NCBI GenBank assembly: GCA_964484205.1
Contig: CAZAEZ010000023.1
Coordinates: 33,919 to 97,918 of the forward strand
DNA from: M3007 sp964484205
GTDB taxonomy: Bacteria > Bacteroidota > Bacteroidia > Chitinophagales > Saprospiraceae
Direction: 5' to 3'
Length of the DNA: 64,000 nt
Shown: piece by piece, positions 52,789 through 61,120 of the stretch
How positions within the stretch are numbered: the first letter of the stretch is position 1
How the letters are laid out: the number at the start of each line of letters is the position of its first letter
Position numbers and translations under genes: made by a program
The notes under the pieces: generated by a model
Databases searched by the model: none
Told to the model about the DNA's origin: nothing
What the model saw: the letters and a program-made list of their open reading frames with translations, nothing else

Positions 52789-54315
52789 TCAATCCACTCG
52801 TAGCAATTTCCCAACCCGCTGCCGTTTCCCCTCGCACCAAATTTCAAAAAAATACATGCCCGCAGGCAAGGTTTGCATATCCAACGCCGTCACAGCCTGC
52901 GTTGGATCAAACGCCAAATCGCGCTGCAAACGCCCGGTGCCGTCGAACAGCCGGAACCGCCCTTGGCCGCTGAACTGCCGGTTTGGAATGATTTTCAATA
53001 CCGTCTGCACCGGATTCGGAAAAACCGAAAAGGCCGGCAAGGGCGTGGGCGGCGCCGTGGTGTTGACGACCGGGGAGCAGGGCTGGCCGGGGTTGTCAAT
53101 CGGGCCGAGGCGAAAATTTGGGAAGGAAGGCATGGAGGCGCCGCTGGGTGTAGGCAGCGGCAGGCCGCGCTGCTCCACATTGCAGGCCATGCCGGGTTCA
53201 TCGGGATTGTGGATGACGTGGAAAAAGCGAGTATCACCACCCCCTAATCCATATATCTTACAATCGGGGCCTAATTGCAACTGATAAAATAGTGTCGGAA
53301 TTGGGGAGGCATAGCCATCCCACTCTGCCACTACAGTCTGAGAAGCACTGATATCTGAGGCCCATAAATCCAACTGGTATAGAAACTGGCGGCAGCCCAG
53401 ATAAATAAAACGCCCGTTGGGAGATACCGCGCAGCCTATTTCTCCAATAACCGGCTGAATACCGTAATCAAAGGCAATTGTATCGAATTGGGTAATTACA
53501 CCGGCCTCCCGGTCAAAGGAATAAACCATGACGGGGTGGCGGGGGTTGGTGCGGTATATTTTAGAGCCGTCCGGGGAAAAGACGATTTGGCCATCCGATT
53601 CAGTTTTGTAGTCAGGCGTGATGCCGATTTTTTGGGTCAGTGTATCCACAATTCCATTTTCTGTAAACTTGAGAATATAAAACGCATTATTCTTTCGCCG
53701 GGGAGTGACTATTCACCAATCCTCCCCAGTTGAAGTTTTAACGGCAGCCAGTTTGCCATACGACAATGTATCGTTCAATACAGGAATATTTTTTTGTGAA
53801 ACTTTCCCAACACCATTATTCAAGCGCATATCAACGACACTGTAGAGCAGGTTCTCTGTAAATACATCAGTTGGATTATTTATAAGTTTCATCTGCTTGT
53901 GAAAAAGATAGTATATGCTGTCAGAATTGGGCAACGGCAAAAACAAGGCACTTTGAATACCTGACGCATATCCATCTTTATTTTGAATACAGGATATGTG
54001 ATGAACATTGCCAGGATTTATATTATCTCCATTCTCAAAAATTTCATCATTAGCTCGCGCAATTTTGCATCCATTAGAATAAGCAATTAATTGGCCTGCT
54101 GGATCACAAATGCTAGCGTTACAAACAAACATGTTCAGATCCCGGTACCGGTAGGTAGCGGTCACCGGCTTTTGATTAAAGTCAATCAAAATGCCGCCAT
54201 GCGTAGTAGTCGCGGGGGTATTGCTGTCGCCGGACACCCAGATGTAGTCGTGTTTTTGGGCATGTACGGCTTGTGTCAAGCTTAGCAGCAGAAAATAAAG
54301 GGCACGGCTTTGCAT
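52789..54315 (-). pseudogene. T9SS-sorted secreted protein interrupted by one in-frame UGA
   Basis: ATG at 54315 gives signal MQSRALYFLLLSLTQAVHA. The frame reaches TGA at 53713-53715, and the same frame then runs on to 52789 as beta-propeller-like sequence (IVFSPDGSKIYR, GCAVSPNGRFIYLGC, YQLQLGPDCKIYGLGGG) and a T9SS sorting domain (FSVFPNPVQT...GKLLRVD). Read through, it gives about 508 residues. Around the stop the codons are GAG GAT TGG TGA ATA; related proteins have paired Trp (DWW) there, so one base change (TGG to TGA) explains it. It is likely a recent nonsense mutation or assembly error, or less likely recoding. Confidence 0.75.
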
Positions 54316-54335
54316 TGGTTGGAGCAAGTTTTTAA

Positions 54336-54414
54336 AACCTGTCAGGTCGAATTTGAGCCAAAACAGGCTTTGCCAGGCAAAGCCTGTTTTGGCTCAAATT
54401 CGACCTGACAGGTT
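54336..54414. repeat. Perfect 79-base palindrome with AACCTGTCAGG ends, copy 3
   Basis: Exact inverted repeat centred on base 54375 (TTTGCC a GGCAAA). The ends are AACCTGTCAGGTCGAATTTG and its complement; the inner arm AGCCAAAACAGGC differs from the other copies but pairs with its own complement. It lies between the TonB receptor stop and the split T9SS gene. Confidence 0.9.
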
Positions 54415-54420
54415 AGTGAT

Positions 54421-56973
54421 TCAAAAATCCATCCGCACCCGAACATTCACCCGCCGCCCGGTCAAATAATTCGGGATAGCATATTGCACATTTGTGATCG
54501 CCTTGATCCAGGTATTGGAAGCCTCGTTGGCGACTTTGAGCAGGTTGAACACTTCGAGGCTGGCCCAGGTGTTGCGCGTGAAGCGCAGGAAGTGTTTGGG
54601 GCGCCGGTTGCGCCATTCCTGTTTCCAGAGTTGAAATCCAAAGCCGATGTCCACGCGGTGGTACGGCGTGAAGCGGTACGGGTTGCGGTAAATCACGTTG
54701 TTGTCCACCACACCAAACGGCAGGCCCGTACCCACGGTAAAATTCAGGTGCATGCGGATGTTTTTGTTGCGGCGCAGGTAATCCTGAAAAAAGGTGGACA
54801 GGGTGAGGAAACGGTCCGTCGGGCGGGGCACGTCTTTCACATTGCGGCCTTCGGTGTCGCCCAACTCCCGGATTTGGTGCTGCACACCGTCGATAGCTTC
54901 CCGGGTGCGCAGCAGCGAGAGGTTCACCCAGCTTTCAGCGCCGGGCACAAACTCGCCGTTCAAACGAATGTCGATGCCGGTGGCGTATCCCCGCGAGTCG
55001 TTGGCCCCGGCGTAGCGGATGCGCACGTTGTCGAGGTCGTACGACACCAGGTCCCACATTTGTTTGTAATACGCTTCCGTGATCAGGCGCATTTTCACCG
55101 GACGCCGTTTTCCCCAAAGAAAATCGTAGGTAAAGCCCGCCACCACATGCGCCGATTTTTGCGCCTGCACATTTTTGTTCACTACGCCATTCAATTGCCG
55201 CAACTCGCGGTAAAACGGCGGCTGGAAATACAGACCTCCGGCCAAGCGGTACGACACGTCCTGCCGGATATTCAGCGGTTTGTACAGCATTTGCACCCGT
55301 GGCGTGACCAGCCAGCCCTGGTTCAAATCCCAGTACTGTCCGCGCACCCCGGCGGTCACCTGAAACTCGCGCACGCCGTCTTGCCGCCAGGTCCAGGTGT
55401 CCTGAAAAAAGGCGGTGATGCGGTTGCTGCTCAGGTCGTTTTTCGTTTTGAGCACACGGCGGACCAGCAGGAAATTCGTGTCGTAGGGCAGGGAGTACAG
55501 CGCCGAGTCGAGGCGTTCCCACTCGTTGATCTCATCCACTACGGCTTCGTTTTGCCACTTGACCGACCATTGCAAAAAATGGCTGCGTGTGAGGCCGGCA
55601 TCCTGCAGGTCATTTTGCAGTTCGATGCCGCCGCGGTACTCGGCGTTGCGCACATCGAAGGTCAGGTAGTTCCGGATCCAGGTGTGCTGGGTGCCGGTGC
55701 CCAGGATGTTGACGATCTCACCGAATTCATCGGAGCCCAGGTTTTCCTCAATCTCGCCGAGGATGTAGTAGCCCAGAATGTCAAAACGCTCATTTTCCTG
55801 GCTACGCCAGGTAGAGGCCAGAAATTTGTGGAACAGCGGGTTGCGCTCCCTGTCAGGCAGGTAGGTCAGCGACACCCCGCCCATAGCCTGGGTAAAATCG
55901 TCGACCTCCTGGCCTTCAAAAGCCGTGCGCAGTTGCAATGCAAAGTCGATCAGGCCGAAGGCGCGCACCAGGCTTTCGGGTTCGAAACGGTACACCGAGC
56001 GATTGTAATTGCCGATGAGGCCAACCTGCCAGTCGCGGCTCAGGTCGTAGGTCAGGTAGGTCTGGATATCGTAAAAATCGGGCAGGTACTCGCCTTTCAC
56101 GTCGAGGCTGCCAAGCAGGGTACGGGTGGTTTTATACCGCGCGCCGACGAGGTAGCGAAAAGCCTTGTACGGGTCGTTCCGGTTTTTCAAACTCCCCTCC
56201 ACATGCGCCGTAGCGCCGAGCAGGCTGGCGCTCGCGCTGGCGCGCAAACTATCGGGGCGCTTGTATTTTACATCGAGCACCGACGACATTTTGTCGCCGT
56301 ATTTCGCCTGAAAGCCACCCGAGGAAAACGACAGGTCGCGCACCAGGTCGATGTTCGGAAAGGTGAGGCCTTCCTGCTGGCCGGCGCGGATGAGCTGCGG
56401 CCGGTAAATTTCAAAATCGTTGACGTACACCAGGTTTTCGTCGTAATTGCCGCCCCGCACCTGGTACTGCGACGTTAGTTCGCCGCCGGCGCCGGTATTG
56501 GTGCCCAGGGCGATGTGCGGAAGCACGCTTTCGAGGTTGCCGGTAGAGCTGGGCAGCAGTTTCAGGTCTTCGATATTGCGTTCGCGCACCATGCCCGCGT
56601 CGTCGAGCCGCCGGTCGCGAATGATAACCTCCAGGTTCGACTCCGCCGGCGCCATGGCCACATCGAGGGCAAATCGGGCGCCGGGTTGGAGCGGCAGCAC
56701 ATCGGTATTGCTGTCCTTGTAGGCCACGCGACGAAAGCCCAAAATGACCCGCTGGCCAGCCGGCACCTGGATGGCGTAGTTGCCCTGCTCGTCGGTGCTG
56801 ACGGCGGTGTTGGCATCTTTCACAAACACTGTCACAAACTCCACCGGCTGTTCCGTGGCGGCATCGGTGATGCGGCCGAAAACGGTGGCGGTTTGTTGGG
56901 CGGTGGCGGTGGTAGTCAGTAGGGACAGGAAGAACAGCAGGAATTGAATCCGCCTTGTCGACCCCACCCCCAT
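54421..56973 (-). CDS. TonB-dependent receptor with carboxypeptidase-like N-domain
   Basis: An 850-residue outer-membrane protein. The only suitable ATG is at 56973, in the repeat GGGGATGGGGGTGGGG, giving MGVGSTRRIQFLLFFLSLL with signal peptide ending TATAQ. A CarboxypepD_reg-like domain follows (about 27-105; TVFGRITDAATEQPVEFVTV, VSTDEQGNYAIQVPAG), then a plug (VLPHIALGTNTGAGGELTSQ, YVNDFEIYRPQLIRAGQQ, GGFQAKYGDKMSSVLDV) and a long beta-barrel ending RRVNVRVRMDF. No SusD partner is adjacent, and the ligand is unknown. Confidence 0.9.
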   Translation of the reverse strand: MGVGSTRRIQFLLFFLSLLTTTATAQQTATVFGRITDAATEQPVEFVTVFVKDANTAVSTDEQGNYAIQVPAGQRVILGFRRVAYKDSNTDVLPLQPGARFALDVAMAPAESNLEVIIRDRRLDDAGMVRERNIEDLKLLPSSTGNLESVLPHIALGTNTGAGGELTSQYQVRGGNYDENLVYVNDFEIYRPQLIRAGQQEGLTFPNIDLVRDLSFSSGGFQAKYGDKMSSVLDVKYKRPDSLRASASASLLGATAHVEGSLKNRNDPYKAFRYLVGARYKTTRTLLGSLDVKGEYLPDFYDIQTYLTYDLSRDWQVGLIGNYNRSVYRFEPESLVRAFGLIDFALQLRTAFEGQEVDDFTQAMGGVSLTYLPDRERNPLFHKFLASTWRSQENERFDILGYYILGEIEENLGSDEFGEIVNILGTGTQHTWIRNYLTFDVRNAEYRGGIELQNDLQDAGLTRSHFLQWSVKWQNEAVVDEINEWERLDSALYSLPYDTNFLLVRRVLKTKNDLSSNRITAFFQDTWTWRQDGVREFQVTAGVRGQYWDLNQGWLVTPRVQMLYKPLNIRQDVSYRLAGGLYFQPPFYRELRQLNGVVNKNVQAQKSAHVVAGFTYDFLWGKRRPVKMRLITEAYYKQMWDLVSYDLDNVRIRYAGANDSRGYATGIDIRLNGEFVPGAESWVNLSLLRTREAIDGVQHQIRELGDTEGRNVKDVPRPTDRFLTLSTFFQDYLRRNKNIRMHLNFTVGTGLPFGVVDNNVIYRNPYRFTPYHRVDIGFGFQLWKQEWRNRRPKHFLRFTRNTWASLEVFNLLKVANEASNTWIKAITNVQYAIPNYLTGRRVNVRVRMDF

Positions 56974-57000
56974 CCCCTCCCCCCGGGGCTCCCGATTACC
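56961..57000. repeat. G-rich palindrome copy supplying a start codon
   Basis: CCCCACCCCCATCCCCTCCC followed by CCCGGGG is the same unit as the ends of 46422-46571. On the minus strand its GGGGATGGGG contains the start codon of the TonB receptor. Confidence 0.7.
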
Positions 57001-57489
57001 CAAATATTGAACGATTTTTTGGTGATGTATTAAACTTGAATTATGGTTTTTGACGGAACAATTCGCTCCGCCCTTGGTAACCCCACCCCCGGCCCCTCCC
57101 CAAGGGGGAGGGGAGGCGCGACGTACACCGTAGATTACACGATCACCATTGAACTTGGGGTAATAAAATGCGGTCGACGCTACGGCTCCCCGCCCCCTTG
57201 GGGAGGGGTTGGGGGTGGGGTTGACACGGCGGAGCCAAATTTGCCTACATCTGCTCATCGATTTCAATCCTATTGCAAACATTTCAACCAACTTTTGGGT
57301 AATCGAGAGCCCCCGGTGGGAGGGGGGCCTCCCCTCAAGATAATTGTCCATCCAAATATCGAGAGCAAAAAGTAGAGCGGAATCAAGCCCCCCTCCCCCC
57401 GGGGGGAGGGGATGGGGGTGGGGTCGAACCGGCAGGGCAAAATTTTTCATTATAAATCTGAGAATATGCTTCACGTTTATTTAGTGTTA
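56974..57489. other. Intergenic region packed with G-rich palindromes
   Basis: Between the TonB receptor and folC. Copies of the G-rich element lie at about 57082-57118, 57185-57223, 57303-57345 and 57388-57425 in both orientations, separated by short unique stretches including repeats of ACCCAAATATTG/CCAAATATCGAGAGC. Frames open here encode PTPGPSPRGRGG-type strings and are artefacts of the repeat. Confidence 0.75.
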
Positions 57490-58860
57490 TCATTCCCGCA
57501 CAGGCAGCACCTCCGCCACCACAAAAATGCTCCCGGTCACCACGATCAGGTCCTCCGGGGAGGCGGCGCGTTGAGCGGCGCGAAGGGCATTTTTTACCGA
57601 AACATAAGCCCTGCCGGAAAGACCCAAAGATGCCGCTTTTTCGTGCAGCGTAGTTGCTTCGAGGCCGCGCGGAATGTCGGCTTTGGCAAAATAATAGCGC
57701 GCCGAAGGTGGAAATAAAGCCAGCACCGGCTCCACCGACTTGTCGTTGACAAAACCGATCACAAAATGCAGCTGCCGGAACGGCGCCGATTTTATAGCCT
57801 CCAGGGTGGTGCGCAGGCCGGCTTCGTTGTGGGCGCTGTCGCACAGCACGGCGGGTTTTTGGCCGATGAGCTGCCAGCGGCCGATGAAGCGGGTGAGCCG
57901 TTTAAGATTTTTCAATCCCGTTTTGAATAGTTCAAGTTTTGCTTGCCCGCCGAAGCCTTGGCGTAGGCGGGCGGTTTCCGAACCCTGATCGCCCTTGTCC
58001 TCGATGTTCTCGCCGCGCGCCGGCAAATCGAGCAACTCCCAAGCCTGCAAGGCCGTGGTTACATTTTTGCGCAGAAAAGGACCGGCAGCATCCACATCCA
58101 GTTTTTCCAAAAAAAGTCGGCCTTGTTTGAAAACGGAAAAATGCGCGGTTTTCCAGTTGGGCGGACTGGACTCCCGCAATTCAAATTGTTGATCGGCAAA
58201 CACGATCTCCGAGCCCGTTTCAGCGGCTTTTTTCAAAAAAACCGGCGCCGACTCGGGGTGCGTCTCTCCGATAACCACCGGCACACCCGGTTTGATAATG
58301 CCGGCTTTTTCCCCGGCAATCAACGGCAAGGTGTCGCCGAGCATGTTTTGGTGGTCGTAGCTGATGTTGGTGATCACGCTGAGCAGCGGGGTGATAATGT
58401 TGGTGCTGTCGAGGCGCCCGCCCAGGCCCACTTCCACGATGGCAATATCCACTTGCTCCTGCGCAAAATGGTCAAAGGCCATCGCCACGCAGAGTTCGAA
58501 AAAAGAGGGCTGGATTTCTTCGATTTTCGTGCGGTGTTTTTCCACAAAGTCCACCACCCGACACCGGGAAATATACTGCCCATCCACCTTGATGCGCTCG
58601 CGAAAATCCTTGTAATGCGGGCTCACGTAGAGGCCCGTTTTCAGTCCGGCAGCCTGGCAGGCCGCGGCCAGCATGTGGCTGACGGAGCCCTTGCCGTTGG
58701 TGCCGGCGATGTGCACACTTTTAAATTTCGTGTGCGGATCGCCCAGATAGGCACACAGGGCCAGGGTATTGCCCAGGTCTTTTTTGTACGCCGCGGGCCC
58801 TACCCGTTGAAACATAGGCAATTGGGCGTAGAGGTAGTTGAGTGCGTCGCGGTAAAGCAT
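57490..58860 (-). CDS. folC: Folylpolyglutamate/dihydrofolate synthase
   Basis: A 456-residue ATP-dependent ligase; ATG at 58860 (MLYRDALNYLYAQLPMFQRV). The ATP loop is IAGTNGKGSVSHML (about residue 45), with YISRCRVVDF, VDIAIVEVGLGGRLDSTNII and SYDHQNMLGDTLPLIAGEKA. The C-terminal domain has VLCDSAHNEAGLRTTLEAI. It adds glutamate to folates. Residues about 295-307 (ARLRQGFGGQAKL) are encoded by a palindromic repeat at 57942-57974 and fall between the two domains. The promoter lies in a seven-base array region. Confidence 0.95.
   Translation of the reverse strand: MLYRDALNYLYAQLPMFQRVGPAAYKKDLGNTLALCAYLGDPHTKFKSVHIAGTNGKGSVSHMLAAACQAAGLKTGLYVSPHYKDFRERIKVDGQYISRCRVVDFVEKHRTKIEEIQPSFFELCVAMAFDHFAQEQVDIAIVEVGLGGRLDSTNIITPLLSVITNISYDHQNMLGDTLPLIAGEKAGIIKPGVPVVIGETHPESAPVFLKKAAETGSEIVFADQQFELRESSPPNWKTAHFSVFKQGRLFLEKLDVDAAGPFLRKNVTTALQAWELLDLPARGENIEDKGDQGSETARLRQGFGGQAKLELFKTGLKNLKRLTRFIGRWQLIGQKPAVLCDSAHNEAGLRTTLEAIKSAPFRQLHFVIGFVNDKSVEPVLALFPPSARYYFAKADIPRGLEATTLHEKAASLGLSGRAYVSVKNALRAAQRAASPEDLIVVTGSIFVVAEVLPVRE
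57942..57974. repeat. Palindromic repeat inside folC
   Basis: Reads CTTGCCCGCCGAAGCCTTGG then CGTAGGCGGGCGG, an imperfect palindrome with GCCCGCC/GGCGGGC arms. On the coding strand it gives RLRQGFGGQ in frame. Peptides of the LRQGFGGQ type recur in unrelated annotated bacterial proteins in my memory, consistent with a mobile repeat. Confidence 0.7.
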
Positions 58861-58867
58861 TTTGATT

Positions 58868-59163
58868 GCGGAGTTTCGAGTACGGAGTGCGGAGTGCGGA
58901 ATACGGAGTGGTTCAACATTCCGGGAATTATGCCGCAAACATACGGAATACGGCGTGCGGAGTTTCGAGTGCGGAGTACGGAGTACGGAGTACGGAGTGC
59001 GGAGTGCGGAGTTTCGAGTGCGGAGTTTCGAGTGCGGAGTGGTTCACCATCCGAAGTCGGGAGCTTCCGTTACTTACTTTTTTCCGGAATGTTGAACTAC
59101 TCCGCACTCGAAACTCCGCATTCCGCACTCGAAACTCCGCATTCCGCACTCGAAACTCCGTAT
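58868..59163. repeat. Large seven-base array with inverted arms
   Basis: Units CGGAGTG, CGGAGTA, CGGAGTT and TCGAGTG repeat with period seven at 58868-58910 and 58942-59042; complementary units (CTCCGCA, CTCGAAA, TTCCGCA) run at 59099-59163. The spacers share GTTCAACATTCCGG (58911) and its complement (59083). Confidence 0.8.
58936..58943 (-). promoter_or_regulatory. Candidate -7 box for folC
   Basis: On the minus strand TCCGTATGTTTGC contains TATGTTTG, an exact TAnnTTTG match, 76 bases before the folC ATG, with heptamer units immediately upstream. Confidence 0.42.
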
Positions 59164-59168
59164 GTTTG
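59161..59168 (+). promoter_or_regulatory. Candidate -7 box for the glycosyltransferase gene
   Basis: TCCGTATGTTTGC contains TATGTTTG, identical to the folC box, 103 bases before the ATG at 59271 and directly after the seven-base array. Confidence 0.42.
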
Positions 59169-59270
59169 CACCGCTGCTGCTATACCCTTCATTTAAAACC
59201 TGGCGCGTGCGTTTTACGCTGTTTGCCTCCGGCAAAATAAAATCGGCGCTTAATCCAATTGCCTGCTTAC

Positions 59271-60317
59271 ATGAAAATCCTTTTTGTGCTCAACAGCCGA
59301 ATCCCGACCAAAAGTTACGACGACGCCGAACGTGTCATGTGGTGGCTGGGGCTCCAGTTGCACGGCATGGGTCACGAGCCGATGTTTTTAGTAAAAAAAG
59401 ATTCGGTGTGCCACTTTGGGCCTGTGTTTGTTCTTGATGAAAAGAAAATGTTTTCGGCGCAAATTCCGGAAAACGTTGACCTGGTCCATTTTTTTTACCG
59501 GCCGCCGGTTGAAAAATTTGACGTTGAAAAGCCCTATCTGATCACCAACTTTGAAAACAGCCTGGAGGCGGAAACTTTTGACCGCAACACGGTATTTCTG
59601 TCGGCAAACCATGCGGCGCGGCACGGCGGCAAGGTGTTTGTTTACCCGGGGCTTCATTTTCAGGAATACGGCGGCGTACTGCTCGATTTTCCGCGCAACT
59701 ATTTCCATTTTCTGGGCGATGCCGCCTGGCGCGGCAAAAATGTGCGGGGCGCCATCGACCTGGCGTCCAAAGCCGGGGTGCGGGTGCATATTATCGGCGG
59801 CTCACGGGTCAATTTCCGCAAGGGCCTGCGCATCACCCTGAGCCCGAGTGCCCGCTTCCACGGGGTGCTGAACAGCGACGGCCGCAACATGATGCTCAAC
59901 GGCTCCCGGGGCCTGCTTTTCCCGATCCTCACCCATGAGCCCTTCGGCCTGGCCATACCCGAAAGCCTTTATTTCGGCTGCCCGGTGATCGGGACACCCT
60001 ACGGCGCTTTGCCGGAACTGATCTGCGACTACGGAAAAACGAAAAAACAACCGGCCCGCAAGCCGGGAACGGCCTGTACTTCCGACGTGGGCCTGCTCTC
60101 TGCCAAACACACCGACTTGCTGGAAGCCGTCCAAAACACCAGCCAATTCAAACCGGAACGTTGCCAGGAGTATGCGCTCGACTGTTTTTCTGCCCAACGC
60201 ATGGCGCAGGACTACCTGCTGCTCTACGAAAAAGTGCTCAACGGGAAAGCGCTGCATGCCAAAGCGCCAACCATGCCGGAAGCGCCGGATACCTCGTTTT
60301 TGCCGATGGGCGAATGA
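59271..60317 (+). CDS. Glycosyltransferase, GT4-like
   Basis: A 348-residue cytoplasmic or membrane-associated protein; ATG at 59271 (MKILFVLNSRIPTKSYDDAE). The N-terminal Rossmann half binds acceptor; the C-terminal half has FLGDAAWRGKNVRGAIDLA, VHIIGGSRVNFRKG and the donor-site pattern LLFPILTHEPFGLAIPESLY with GCPVIGTPYGALPELI, in which EPFGLAIPE equals the E-x7-E motif. It transfers a sugar from a nucleotide donor, possibly for surface polysaccharide or glycolipid; the acceptor is not known. The carotene hydroxylase gene follows by 61 bases. Confidence 0.9.
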   Translation: MKILFVLNSRIPTKSYDDAERVMWWLGLQLHGMGHEPMFLVKKDSVCHFGPVFVLDEKKMFSAQIPENVDLVHFFYRPPVEKFDVEKPYLITNFENSLEAETFDRNTVFLSANHAARHGGKVFVYPGLHFQEYGGVLLDFPRNYFHFLGDAAWRGKNVRGAIDLASKAGVRVHIIGGSRVNFRKGLRITLSPSARFHGVLNSDGRNMMLNGSRGLLFPILTHEPFGLAIPESLYFGCPVIGTPYGALPELICDYGKTKKQPARKPGTACTSDVGLLSAKHTDLLEAVQNTSQFKPERCQEYALDCFSAQRMAQDYLLLYEKVLNGKALHAKAPTMPEAPDTSFLPMGE

Positions 60318-60378
60318 AGCAGGGCCTGTAAACCATATTGAGTTACCGGTGTTTATTCGTCAATTCAAAAAGAGAAAA

Positions 60379-60858
60379 ATGACCTGGTTACTGTACACCT
60401 TCATCACACTGGCCGCTTATGTCGGCATGGAATTTATGGCCTGGTTTACCCATAAATATTTGATGCACGGCTGGCTGTGGAACTGGCATGAAGACCACCA
60501 CAAACCCAAACACGAGAAAGCAGGTTTTTTTGAAAAAAACGACCGCTTTTTTCTGGTTTTTGCCATTCCAAGTATGCTTTGCTACATGATCGGCGGGCTC
60601 ACCGTACACTTCTGGGTGCTGTTCATCGGGGTTGGAATTTCCCTGTACGGCCTCACGTATTTTCTGATCCACGATGTGTACATCCACCAGCGGTTCAGCT
60701 GGTTCCGGCAGTTGGACAGCAAGTACTCCCGGGCTATCCTGCGGGCACATGGCGCCCACCACGCCAAAACTTCGAAAGAAGACTGCGAATCGTTCGGGCT
60801 GCTGGTTGTGGCGCCGAAGTATTTCCGGAAACGGGGAAAGAAGAATACAGGGGAATAA
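60379..60858 (+). CDS. crtZ: Beta-carotene hydroxylase, CrtZ type
   Basis: A 159-residue membrane protein; ATG at 60379 (MTWLLYTFITLAAYVGMEFM). The diiron His motifs are HKYLMH, HEDHHKPKH, HDVYIHQRF and HGAHHAKTSKEDCESFGLL, as in CrtZ. It hydroxylates carotenoid rings to give zeaxanthin or similar, suggesting a pigmented cell. Three or four hydrophobic segments are visible. No other carotenoid gene is near; it may be co-transcribed with the glycosyltransferase, which would fit glycosylated carotenoids, a speculative link. Confidence 0.92.
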   Translation: MTWLLYTFITLAAYVGMEFMAWFTHKYLMHGWLWNWHEDHHKPKHEKAGFFEKNDRFFLVFAIPSMLCYMIGGLTVHFWVLFIGVGISLYGLTYFLIHDVYIHQRFSWFRQLDSKYSRAILRAHGAHHAKTSKEDCESFGLLVVAPKYFRKRGKKNTGE

Positions 60859-60985
60859 GAGGTCATAAGAGAATTTATTCGTCCTACGGCTTGTGCGGTT
60901 TCACATAAATGACTGATATACGTTTTCTGTTCAGATGTCTCCCTACGGTCGACATGACAGTCGCCTACTCTAAAAACTAAATTTT

Positions 60986-61057
60986 ATCAGATTTCTCGCT
61001 ACGCTCGAAATTGCGGCAGGGCGCAGGTAAAATTTCGAGCGTAGTGAGAAATCCGAT
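60986..61057. repeat. ATCAGATTTCTCGC palindrome, copy 2
   Basis: ATCAGATTTCTCGCTACGCT plus CGAAATT pairs with AATTTCGAGCGTAGTGAGAA plus ATCCGAT. The inner core differs from copy 1 at 26652 but still pairs, with one mismatch in the outer stem. Confidence 0.78.
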
Positions 61058-61080
61058 GAATTGTGTTCTTTCTCTGCAGG

Positions 61081-61120
61081 TTGTCATGTCGACCCCGCCC
61101 TGCGGGGGAGACATCTGAAT
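61081..61120 (+). repeat. GTCAT..CGACC hairpin element, copy 2
   Basis: Reads TTGTCATGTCGACCCCGCCC then TGCGGGGGAGACATCTGAAT. The inner stem is ATGTC/GACAT. A shorter minus-sense copy with the same stem is at 60931-60959. Confidence 0.78.

Larger units (their letters stand above)
58861..59270. other. Divergent promoter region dominated by seven-base arrays
   Basis: The gap between folC (minus) and the glycosyltransferase (plus) consists of the arrays 58868-59163 and two near-identical promoter-like boxes (58936-58943 minus, 59161-59168 plus). The last 100 bases before the glycosyltransferase are unique leader. Confidence 0.65.

Noticed and set aside
57043..57375. Plus-strand 110-codon frame with PTPGPSPRGRGG
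   Set aside because: It is encoded by the G-rich palindromes; such peptides are common artefacts of this repeat.
58868..59163. CRISPR-like array
   Set aside because: Units are seven bases with no unique spacers and no cas genes are near, so it is a tandem array.
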